Shown: positions 1 through 7,534 of the stretch, piece after piece | How positions within the stretch are numbered: the first letter of the stretch is position 1 | How the letters are laid out: each line of letters starts with the position of its first letter | Assembly (NCBI GenBank): GCA_030632885.1 | Contig: DAOVTW010000010.1 | Span: 1-64,000, forward strand | Direction: 5' to 3' | DNA from: JAIOSM01 sp023143455 | Lineage (GTDB): Bacteria > Desulfobacterota > Desulfobacteria > Desulfobacterales > Desulfobacteraceae | DNA: 64,000 nucleotides | Notes under the pieces: generated by a model | What the model saw: only the letters and a program-made list of their open reading frames with translations | Databases searched by the model: none | What the model was told of the DNA's origin: nothing | Program-made: the position numbers and the translations under genes

Positions 1-87
1 CTATAAAATTGATAAATGTTTACAAAGTAAGGGTTGTTGTGTTAATGGATTTAAGAATGAAAACTAATATTACAATTATTTTATAAA

Positions 88-1101
88 GTGTCTATGAATA
101 TTAAAGAAAAAGTTCTTGTTACAGGAGGAGGAGGTTTTTTAGGAAAAGCAATTGTTAAAAAACTTATTCAAAAACATTTTTTAGTAAAAACATTTTCACG
201 AAATTATTATTCAGAGCTAAACGAACTTGGAGTTGAGCAAATTCAAGGTGATCTTTTAAATTTAAATCAAATTATAAATGCCTGTAAAGGTTGCAGTCTT
301 GTTTTTCATGTTGCTGCAAAACCCGGAATTTGGGGAACATGGGATGAATTTTTTGGTGTAAATGTCACAGGCACCAAAAATGTTATTACCGCCTGCAAAG
401 CAAATAGTATCCAAAGGCTTATTTATACTAGTTCTCCAAGTGTAGTTTTTGATGGTAAGGATATGGAAGGAGTAAATGAGAGCATACCATACCCTGAAAA
501 ATTTGAAGGGTATTATTCTGAAACTAAAGCAATTGCTGAAAAAATTGTTCGAAAAGAATCTTCTCAAGACCTACAGACTATCATTTTAAGACCTCATTTA
601 ATATGGGGACCAGAAGATAATCATCTTGTACCGGGCATTATCAGTAGAGCAAAAAGCTTGAAAAAAATAGGTAGAATAGATGATTTGGTTGATACAATAT
701 ATATTGATAATGCGGCTGATGCCCATATCCTTGCCGCTGAAAAATTAAAATCTGATCCTTCATTATCTGGAAGTATTTATTTTCTAAGCCAGGATAACCC
801 TGTTTCAAAATGGGAAATGGCTAATGAATTTCTTAAAGCTGCTAGCCTTCCTCCAATAAAGGGTAGGGTGTCAGCAAAAACTGCATATTTTGCCGGAACT
901 ATTTTTGAATTTATTTATAAAACTTTTAATATTAAAAATGATCCGCCCATGACACGATTTGCAGCAAAAGAGCTTGCAACTTCGCATTGGTTTGATATTT
1001 CAAAGGCAAAAAATGAACTTGGGTATGTACCTAATGTTACGACAGAACAAGGGCTAAAAAAACTTAAAGAATGGTTTGAAAATCAAAATGCTAAAATCTA
1101 A
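88..1101 (+). CDS. oleD: OleD-like NAD(P)-dependent 2-alkyl-3-oxoalkanoate reductase (extended SDR)
   Basis: This is a 337-residue extended short-chain dehydrogenase. The Rossmann glycine motif GGGGFLG is at residues 13-19 and the catalytic YxxxK is Y143-K147. The stretches HVAAKPGIWG (about 74-83) and RPHLIWGPEDNHLVP (about 168-182) are what I remember of OleD, which reduces the beta-keto acid made by OleA in head-to-head long-chain olefin synthesis. The related 3-beta-hydroxysteroid dehydrogenase family is the alternative. oleA, oleB and oleC are not in the window and could lie upstream. The start is GTG at 88 (MSMN); an ATG two codons later at 94 is equally possible, and neither has a clear Shine-Dalgarno. 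It overlaps the next gene if that one uses its TTG start, which suggests co-transcription. Confidence 0.8.
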   Translation: MSMNIKEKVLVTGGGGFLGKAIVKKLIQKHFLVKTFSRNYYSELNELGVEQIQGDLLNLNQIINACKGCSLVFHVAAKPGIWGTWDEFFGVNVTGTKNVITACKANSIQRLIYTSSPSVVFDGKDMEGVNESIPYPEKFEGYYSETKAIAEKIVRKESSQDLQTIILRPHLIWGPEDNHLVPGIISRAKSLKKIGRIDDLVDTIYIDNAADAHILAAEKLKSDPSLSGSIYFLSQDNPVSKWEMANEFLKAASLPPIKGRVSAKTAYFAGTIFEFIYKTFNIKNDPPMTRFAAKELATSHWFDISKAKNELGYVPNVTTEQGLKKLKEWFENQNAKI

Positions 1102-2323
1102 TTTTTCTAAATTTATAAAAAGTGTGGTTTTTGCGACAAAAGGATTTAAAGATGACCACTGTATTTTAAGGGCATCAGCGCTTACTTTCTATACTCTTTT
1201 ATCAATTGTTCCTGTTATGGCAATGGCATTCGGAGTTGCCAAGGGCTTTGGACTTGAAAAAATGCTTGAAATTCAGCTTGTTGCAAGTTTTCCAGGGCAT
1301 GAGGAAGTAACAAATAAAATAATCGAGTTTTCTTCGGAGTTATTAAAGGAAACTAAAGGTGGGATAATGGCTATTCCGGGTATTCTTTTACTGGTATGGT
1401 CAGTAATAAAAATGTTTAGTTTAATCGAAGATGCCTTTAATACAATCTGGTGGGTAAATAGCAAAAGAACACTGGTAAGGAAATTTGCTGATTATATTGC
1501 TCTGTTTATTATTGCATCGTTCTTTCTTATTTTTTCTGGAAGTCTAACCGTTTTTATAACAACAGAATTGTCTTCTTTTTTTGGCACACTTTCATTTGTA
1601 CAGATTCTTTTTAAATGTATTCCTTTTTTTACATCATCCCTTGTTTTTATATTTTTTTATATTTTTATCCCAAATATTAAAGTTAACTTTAAAGCTGCTA
1701 TTATTGGAGGAATTATAGCAGGTACATTGTATCAATTAACCCAGATTCTCTATTTGAAATCTCAGATCGGAGTTACACATTATAATGCAATTTATGGCAG
1801 CTTTGCGGCTCTTCCCCTGTTTTTAATTTGGCTTCAAATGAGTTGGATAATACTTTTAGGCGGAGCAGAAATATCTTTTGTATTTGAGAATATAGATTAT
1901 TTAGAAACCGAAGATAGTGATGTTAATTCAATTAGTATTAAAATGAAAAAACTTATTTCTTTGAGAATAATTCTTTTATGTGTGAGAAGATTTAAAGATG
2001 GTGAGCTTTCTTTATCAGCAACTGATATATCAAACCTACTTAGGATCCCTAATAAAATCGTACGCTTTTTACTTGTCAATCTTGTCCAGTGTAATATTTT
2101 GTCTGAGGTAATTAAAGACGAAGGACAAAAAGGGTTTCAACCAGCAAAAGATGTTGAAACTTTTAGTATTATGAATGCCATTGAAACATTGGAAGACAAA
2201 GGAGATGATAAAGATATTAATATAGCAGGAACCATTGAGGTCGAAGCTTTAAATGATAGCCTTGAAAAGTTTTCAAAAGCAGCTTTTGATTCAAAAGGTA
2301 ACAGGCTATTTAAAGATATATAA
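1076..2323 (+). CDS. YihY/BrkB-family inner-membrane protein with C-terminal winged-helix-like extension
   Basis: The first roughly 275 residues are a YihY/BrkB membrane domain with about six hydrophobic segments. They include the family-typical opening in which a cytosolic helix with RASALTFYTLLSIVPV runs into the first membrane span. Residues about 290-400 are soluble and charged. They resemble the winged-helix tail found on long members of this family (for example a helix-turn-helix-like run around LSATDISNLLRIP). The family was once annotated as ribonuclease BN, which is not supported; its function is unknown, perhaps envelope integrity or transport. The TTG at 1076 overlaps the preceding gene by 26 bases, and an ATG at 1088 is a plausible alternative start. 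It converges with the HDOD gene, leaving only 14 bases and no obvious terminator. Confidence 0.85.
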   Translation: MKIKMLKSNFSKFIKSVVFATKGFKDDHCILRASALTFYTLLSIVPVMAMAFGVAKGFGLEKMLEIQLVASFPGHEEVTNKIIEFSSELLKETKGGIMAIPGILLLVWSVIKMFSLIEDAFNTIWWVNSKRTLVRKFADYIALFIIASFFLIFSGSLTVFITTELSSFFGTLSFVQILFKCIPFFTSSLVFIFFYIFIPNIKVNFKAAIIGGIIAGTLYQLTQILYLKSQIGVTHYNAIYGSFAALPLFLIWLQMSWIILLGGAEISFVFENIDYLETEDSDVNSISIKMKKLISLRIILLCVRRFKDGELSLSATDISNLLRIPNKIVRFLLVNLVQCNILSEVIKDEGQKGFQPAKDVETFSIMNAIETLEDKGDDKDINIAGTIEVEALNDSLEKFSKAAFDSKGNRLFKDI

Positions 2324-2337
2324 TGTTCAGATGGTTT

Positions 2338-3201
2338 CTACTCAGTAGTAATTCTAAAAAATTCTTTTATCTGGTTTTCTTTCTTTTTCAGTTTTTCAAT
2401 AATCATGCGTAGAACCTGTGCATTTGTTCCAACTTTTTGAAATGAATTCTTAACAGTGACAGGTACGGGATTACCACTATGCCCTATGCCTGCTTTTTGA
2501 GTAAGGTAGTCAGCAAGATTAACAATCAATGCCATGTGTTGTAGTTTCACCGGGCATTTCTCAGGGTTATGGTGGAATCTGCAAGGTGTTAAAATGGAAT
2601 CAGGGAAATTCCACCTTTTCATTAGAAGTGCTGCAAGAGATGCATGATTGATTTTTAATAGTTCATTTTCTGCAACATAAAGAGTCTTTTTTTCTTCAAT
2701 TGCTTTTTGTCTAACCTCAATATATTCATCTTTAAAATGTATTGAGAGTATTACTTTGCCCATATCGTGGAGAAGAGCTGGAACAAAAATTTTATCCGCT
2801 ATAGAGGGATTGGTTCGTTTTGCAAGTTCTTTTGCTGCTGTTGCACAACCTATGGCATGTATCCAAAGTACTTTCATGTCAAGCCCTAGACCAGATTTCT
2901 CAGAGAAAGAAGACAAGATGCTCATTGCAAGAGCAATGCCGATTATCTCGTCAAATCCAATTACAGTTATTGCTCTTTTTATGGTTTCTACTTTTGTTCT
3001 TTGCCCGTAATAAACAGAGTTTGATAATACTAAAAGTTTATTTGTTATACCCTGGTCAAAGGAAATTATTTCCGAAAGTTCTTCTGTAGTGGTTTTTGAA
3101 TCAGAAGCTGCCCCAATGATTCTGTCCACAACAGCGGGTAGGGTAGGAAGGTCACTATTTTTTTTTTTAATTAATTCAACAACTCTTTCTCTAATATCCA
3201 T
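2338..3201 (-). CDS. HDOD domain protein
   Basis: A 287-residue protein consisting mainly of an HDOD domain, an HD-related fold that usually lacks full phosphodiesterase residues and acts as a signalling or scaffold module. The N-terminal region LPTLPAVVDRII and the following alpha-helical stretch to about residue 210 are typical. An HDMGK motif is retained near residue 148. No receiver, GGDEF or other output domain is attached, so its partner is not visible. ATG at 3201 is chosen as start; a TTG two codons upstream at 3207 would overlap the stop of the nitroreductase gene, so the two genes are probably co-transcribed in either case. Confidence 0.85.
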   Translation of the reverse strand: MDIRERVVELIKKKNSDLPTLPAVVDRIIGAASDSKTTTEELSEIISFDQGITNKLLVLSNSVYYGQRTKVETIKRAITVIGFDEIIGIALAMSILSSFSEKSGLGLDMKVLWIHAIGCATAAKELAKRTNPSIADKIFVPALLHDMGKVILSIHFKDEYIEVRQKAIEEKKTLYVAENELLKINHASLAALLMKRWNFPDSILTPCRFHHNPEKCPVKLQHMALIVNLADYLTQKAGIGHSGNPVPVTVKNSFQKVGTNAQVLRMIIEKLKKKENQIKEFFRITTE

Positions 3202-3203
3202 AG

Positions 3204-3728
3204 TCAACTATATTTATTATAAAATATTTTTTCAGTTGGAAGGGATTCTTTTGTGTGCCCTTCTTTAATTTCGTTAGGGTAGCCTAAGGCGATAATCGAC
3301 TCTACATTTATATTATCGGGTATCCTAAGAAGATTCTTTATATATTGGTTTGCGCTTTGAGCGTTATTGTGTTCTCGCATTCGGATTTGTATCCAACAGC
3401 TTGAAAGATTAAGAGACTCAGCAGCAAGTTGAATAAAAATCGAAGCAATTGATGTGTCTTCGATCCAGGTGTCACTTTTTTCTGAATCTCCACATACGAT
3501 AATCCCGAGGGCAGCATCTTTTAAAAAAGAAGAGCCATGCGGTTTGGATTGAGAAAGTTTTAAAAGGATCTCTTTGTCGTCAACAACAATAAAGCGCCAT
3601 GGATTAAAACTTCTTGATGACGGTGATCTCAATGCAGCTTCAATAAGCTTATCTACTTTTTTTCGTTCTATTTTTTTCGATTGAAATTTTCTTTTACTTC
3701 TCCTTTTTTCAATTAATTTGAAGAACAT
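3204..3728 (-). CDS. Nitroreductase family FMN-dependent oxidoreductase
   Basis: A 174-residue protein of the short nitroreductase type. The N-terminal basic motif KRRSKRKF (residues 7-14) and SPSSRSFNPWRF (about 36-47) bind FMN phosphate and the isoalloxazine ring in this family. The middle region with ASIFIQLAAESLNLSSCWIQIR and the ALGYPNE segment near the C terminus are also typical. The substrate cannot be told from sequence; such proteins reduce nitro compounds, quinones or flavins with NAD(P)H. It lies 9 bases downstream of fxsA, and its last codons overlap the possible TTG start of the HDOD gene. Confidence 0.88.
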   Translation of the reverse strand: MFFKLIEKRRSKRKFQSKKIERKKVDKLIEAALRSPSSRSFNPWRFIVVDDKEILLKLSQSKPHGSSFLKDAALGIIVCGDSEKSDTWIEDTSIASIFIQLAAESLNLSSCWIQIRMREHNNAQSANQYIKNLLRIPDNINVESIIALGYPNEIKEGHTKESLPTEKIFYNKYS

Positions 3729-3737
3729 TAAAAGCTC

Positions 3738-4133
3738 CTAATGAAAATGAGTGATGTTAATATTTCCTTGTGAATTCATATCGTCGAATTTTTTTCTTAA
3801 AAATTGTTTGAATTTTTTCCTTGTAATTGGCCATAAAAGTAACAAACCGCTCAAATCTGTTAAAATTCCTGGTGTTATCAATACTACTCCGGCACAGAAT
3901 ATAATCACGGCATCAATCAATTCTTCTTTGGGTACAATACCTTTTTCTAAATTGCTTCTAAGTTTAAGCATGGTATGTATACCTTCCATTCTTGCGAGCC
4001 AGGCGCCAATGAAGCCTGTAAGCACTACAAGCAAAATGGTATTTATACTTCCTATTATTGTGCCTATTTTAATAAGAAGAAATAATTCAATTACAGGGAT
4101 TAAAGTAAAAGCTAAAAAAAGTTTCAATAGCAT
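3738..4133 (-). CDS. fxsA: FxsA family membrane protein
   Basis: A 131-residue membrane protein of the FxsA family, first known as a suppressor of F exclusion of phage T7. It has three hydrophobic segments: residues about 4-24, 27-48 and 75-100. The family signature IELFLLIKIG is near residue 16, and the motif GFIGAWLARMEG at about 40 precedes the amphipathic loop. The tail is positively charged and cytosolic. The cellular role is poorly defined. It is the first gene of a short - strand run that continues into the nitroreductase and HDOD genes; about 130 bases separate it from aat upstream. Confidence 0.88.
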   Translation of the reverse strand: MLLKLFLAFTLIPVIELFLLIKIGTIIGSINTILLVVLTGFIGAWLARMEGIHTMLKLRSNLEKGIVPKEELIDAVIIFCAGVVLITPGILTDLSGLLLLWPITRKKFKQFLRKKFDDMNSQGNINITHFH

Positions 4134-4261
4134 TATATTGTCAGTCTCCTAGGGATTAGAATACCTTAAAAATTAAAAAATAGCAAAACCTTTTAAAAAA
4201 TATCACTAGTGTAAACTATTATACAGTTTTTAATAAAAACAAGGTTGATTTTGAAACTATA

Positions 4262-4942
4262 TTAAAAATTCCATTCACCTGTAATGGATGGTTTTTGTAA
4301 AGATAGTTTTAGTTGATTTAAAAAAAGATGTCTTGGAATTTCGAAACCACCCATGGTGATTAAATGATTTGTTGTTACCTGACAATCAATAAGATCAAAA
4401 TTTAGTTTTGAAAGGTGGCTTGAAAGAGTAGCAAGCGCAATTTTTGAAGCATCATTTACATATGTAAACATAGATTCGCCAAAAAAACACCCTCCAAGGG
4501 AAATCCCATAAAGCCCTCCTGCAAGCTTATCATCCTTCCAACATTCAACTGAGTGGGCAAACCCTTCATTATGGAGTTTTATATACGCTAAAATCATTTC
4601 ATCAACAAGCCAGGTTTCTTGGCAATTTTGGGTACGCATACCAGCACATGCATAGATAACATCTTCAAATGCCTGATCCATTGTAATGGTAAAATGATGA
4701 TTGTTAATTTTTTTTTTTAGACTTTTAGAAATGTTAATTTTTTTTGGATATAAAATGAGTCTTGGGTCAGGAGACCACCATAAAATTGGTTCATCATCTG
4801 AATACCACGGGAAAATTCCGCTACTGTATGCAAGTAAGAGTCTTTCTGTGCTGAGATCTCCACCAACACACAAAAGACCGCTCGGTTCTGCAAGATAGGG
4901 TGGAGGAAATTCAAGTTTGTCTGATAACTTAAAAACTGACAT
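4262..4942 (-). CDS. aat: Leucyl/phenylalanyl-tRNA--protein transferase
   Basis: A 226-residue full-length L/F-transferase. It moves Leu or Phe from aminoacyl-tRNA to N-terminal Arg or Lys of proteins, making them N-degrons for ClpS-ClpA. Family blocks are seen: FPPPYLAEPSGLLCVGGDLS (about 12-31), GIFPWYSDDEPILWWSPDPR (about 42-61), and the C-terminal GGCFFGESMF and LIDCQVTTNHL blocks. It sits directly downstream of clpA and clpS on the same strand, so the N-end-rule adaptor, unfoldase and tagging enzyme are encoded together. The gap to clpA is only about 15 bases. Confidence 0.97.
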   Translation of the reverse strand: MSVFKLSDKLEFPPPYLAEPSGLLCVGGDLSTERLLLAYSSGIFPWYSDDEPILWWSPDPRLILYPKKINISKSLKKKINNHHFTITMDQAFEDVIYACAGMRTQNCQETWLVDEMILAYIKLHNEGFAHSVECWKDDKLAGGLYGISLGGCFFGESMFTYVNDASKIALATLSSHLSKLNFDLIDCQVTTNHLITMGGFEIPRHLFLNQLKLSLQKPSITGEWNF

Positions 4943-4957
4943 TAATTTGTGTTGGTA

Positions 4958-7213
4958 TTAACTTTTATAGTTAAATGTAAGCTTATTCTTTCGAAGTCCT
5001 ATCGATATTTTTCCTCCTTTAGCAAGTTTCCCAAAGAGAATCTGGTCTGATAACTTATCTTTTATTTCAGTCTGTATTAAGCGTTGTAAGGGTCTTGCTC
5101 CAAATTTAGGGTCATAACCTTTTTGTGCAAGAAAAGAACGAGCTTTTTTTGAATAAATAATTTGAACATCTTTTTCCTTTAGTAGTTCTTTTATTTGCAT
5201 CATATCCTTATCAACAATTAATTCCATAATTTCTTGAGATAAGTGGTTAAATTGAACAATAGCATCAAGGCGATTTCTGAATTCAGGACTAAAAGTCTTT
5301 TCAACTGCTTTAAGACCATGAGATTTTAACTCTGTAAGCTCATTTCCAAACCCAATTTGGTTTGAACTCATTTCTCGAGCACCGGCATTGGATGTCATGA
5401 GTATTATGACATTTCTAAAGTCAGCAGCTTTACCGTTATTATCGGTTAATGTTGCATAATCCATTATCTGTAATAAAATATTGTAAAGATCTAAATGTGC
5501 TTTTTCAATTTCATCAAGTAAAAGTATACAATGTGGGTGTTTTCTAATGCTATCAGTTAATATACCGCCCTGTTCAAATCCAATATATCCGGGAGGAGCT
5601 CCAATAAGTCTTGACACGGCATGCTTTTCCATATATTCGCTCATATCAAAACGCAAAAATTCAATTCCCATATTTAGAGCAAGTTGTTTTGCAACTTCAG
5701 TCTTTCCGACCCCAGTAGGTCCTATAAAGAGGAAAGAACCAATAGGGCGTTCTGGAGATGATAGCCCAGCTTTTGATCGTTTAATAGATGTGGTAAGTAT
5801 TTTAACAGCGTCATCTTGACCAAATATTACATTAAAAAGTTTTTGATCTAGCCCTTTTAGATTTTTTTTATCAGAAGAAGAAACACTGGCAATTGGAATT
5901 TTTGCCATCTTTGAAACAATATGTTCAATATCTTTTTGATAAACTTTCCTCTGATTTTTTTTCTTGTTTAATCTCAGATAAGCACCAGCCTCATCAATAA
6001 CGTCAATTGCTTTATCAGGAAGAAATCGATCATTTATAAATTTTGCTGAAAGTTTTGAGGATAGTTCAATAGCCTCATCTGTATATTCAAGGTTATGATG
6101 TTTTTCATAATATGGTTTAAGCCCATGTAAAATTTCAATAGATTCTTCGATTGATGGTTCACCTACATCAATTTTTTCAAATCGTCTGGAAAAAGCTCTG
6201 TCTTTTTCAAAATGATTTTTATATTCTTCGTAAGTTGTAGTACCAAGACATTTAATGTCTCCATTTGAAAGAGCAGGTTTTAGAATGTTTGACGCATCCA
6301 TTGAACCGCTGGTTGTCGCTCCAGCGCCCACAACAGTATGAATTTCATCAATGACTAAAAGAACATTTTTTTTATTTTTAAGTTCATTAATTACATCTTT
6401 CAGTCTTTGTTCAAAGTCACCTCTATATTTTGTTCCCGCAAGCAGTGTCCCCATATCTAAAGAGAAAAGCTCACAATCTTCTAAGAGGTCTGGTACATCT
6501 TTTTGTTCAATCTTAAGCGCCAGCCCTTCTGCAATGGCAGTTTTTCCAACACCTGGATCACCTACAAGAATAGGATTATTTTTACGTCTTCTGCAAAGGA
6601 CCTGCATGACTCTTTGTGTTTCATTTGATCTGCCGATTAAAGGATCTATTTTATTATCCTTAGCTTTTTTTATTAAATCAGTAGTATATAATGCTAAGGG
6701 ATTTGATTTTTCAGTTTGTTTTTTTTCTTTTGTCGGCTGCCTGAATTTTTTTGGCGCATTATTTTCAGATGAGGATAATTTTGTATTAGTTTGATTATGA
6801 GAAATATAATTTAATATATCCACTCGTTCTAAACCTTCTGATTCAAGAAAGTATGCTGCGTGGGAATCTTTTTCAAGGAAAATCGAAGCAAGAATATCGC
6901 CCAGATTAACCTCATTTTTTTCTGCAGAGCGTGCTTGGTTAATAGCCCTTTGAATCATTCGCTGAAAACCAATGGTTTGTTGGAGCACATATTCTTCTTT
7001 TTTATCAATTTTGGTCATTCTTTCATTAAAAAATGATTCAAGGTCAGTTTTGATTTTTTCAGGCTCAACCCCACAGTTTTTAACGATTTCAGAGCCAGAA
7101 TCATGGTTCAGAATAGCGAATAAAACATGTTCGACACATACGTATTCATGTCTTCTTTTTTTAGCTTCGCGGACTGCAAATCCTAGAGCTGAACTTAATT
7201 CTTTACTTATCAT
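4958..7213 (-). CDS. clpA: ATP-dependent Clp protease ATP-binding subunit ClpA
   Basis: A 751-residue AAA+ unfoldase of normal ClpA length that feeds substrates to ClpP. It has an N-terminal Clp-N repeat domain (1-140, where ClpS binds), a linker rich in charged residues (145-175), AAA-1 with Walker A GDPGVGKTA (218-226) and Walker B LLVIDEIHT, then AAA-2 with GPTGVGKTE (near residue 490) and LLLLDEIEKAH. The short middle region without a ClpB-type coiled coil, plus the adjacent clpS, separates it from ClpB and ClpC. It starts 4 bases after the clpS stop, so they are one operon. No clpP is present in the window. Confidence 0.97.
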   Translation of the reverse strand: MISKELSSALGFAVREAKKRRHEYVCVEHVLFAILNHDSGSEIVKNCGVEPEKIKTDLESFFNERMTKIDKKEEYVLQQTIGFQRMIQRAINQARSAEKNEVNLGDILASIFLEKDSHAAYFLESEGLERVDILNYISHNQTNTKLSSSENNAPKKFRQPTKEKKQTEKSNPLALYTTDLIKKAKDNKIDPLIGRSNETQRVMQVLCRRRKNNPILVGDPGVGKTAIAEGLALKIEQKDVPDLLEDCELFSLDMGTLLAGTKYRGDFEQRLKDVINELKNKKNVLLVIDEIHTVVGAGATTSGSMDASNILKPALSNGDIKCLGTTTYEEYKNHFEKDRAFSRRFEKIDVGEPSIEESIEILHGLKPYYEKHHNLEYTDEAIELSSKLSAKFINDRFLPDKAIDVIDEAGAYLRLNKKKNQRKVYQKDIEHIVSKMAKIPIASVSSSDKKNLKGLDQKLFNVIFGQDDAVKILTTSIKRSKAGLSSPERPIGSFLFIGPTGVGKTEVAKQLALNMGIEFLRFDMSEYMEKHAVSRLIGAPPGYIGFEQGGILTDSIRKHPHCILLLDEIEKAHLDLYNILLQIMDYATLTDNNGKAADFRNVIILMTSNAGAREMSSNQIGFGNELTELKSHGLKAVEKTFSPEFRNRLDAIVQFNHLSQEIMELIVDKDMMQIKELLKEKDVQIIYSKKARSFLAQKGYDPKFGARPLQRLIQTEIKDKLSDQILFGKLAKGGKISIGLRKNKLTFNYKS

Positions 7214-7217
7214 GTTC

Positions 7218-7532
7218 CTACTCCTTCTCCATGGTACATTTTAAAGGGAATCCTTGTGCTTGTGCAAGAGTGTGTACAATCTCAATTTTAGTTTCAGCAA
7301 TTTCACGTGTATATAATCCACAGATTCCTTTACCCCTTCTATGTACATTAAGCATTATTTTGTTAGCTTTTTCAAGGGTTTTTCTGAAAATTTTTATGAG
7401 AATCTCTACAACAAAGTCCATGGTAGTGTAATCGTCATTTAAAATAATAACTTTATACATAGGTGGCTTAGAGACCTTTTCTTTTTTTTTTGAAGATGAT
7501 TTAATTAATATTTCAGTGTTTGTTTGTGACAT
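7218..7532 (-). CDS. clpS: ATP-dependent Clp protease adaptor ClpS
   Basis: A 104-residue adaptor that binds N-degrons and delivers them to ClpA. The core PPMYKVIILNDDYTTMDFVV (about 22-41) contains the NDD residues that contact the substrate amino terminus, and the helix region with LNVHRRGKGICGLYTREIAE is typical. ATG at 7532 is chosen: the reading frame is open six codons further to a TTG, but that would run into the secA 3' end, and known ClpS proteins begin with a short variable tail like this one. It is sandwiched between secA and clpA with nearly no gaps. Confidence 0.95.
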   Translation of the reverse strand: MSQTNTEILIKSSSKKKEKVSKPPMYKVIILNDDYTTMDFVVEILIKIFRKTLEKANKIMLNVHRRGKGICGLYTREIAETKIEIVHTLAQAQGFPLKCTMEKE

Positions 7533-7534
7533 AA

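Noticed and set aside
1..87. Possible 3' end of a gene upstream of the OleD-like gene, ending at TAA 65-67 or 84-86 in two different frames
   Set aside because: Only about 20 to 27 codons are visible and neither reading shows a recognisable motif, so the frame cannot be chosen.
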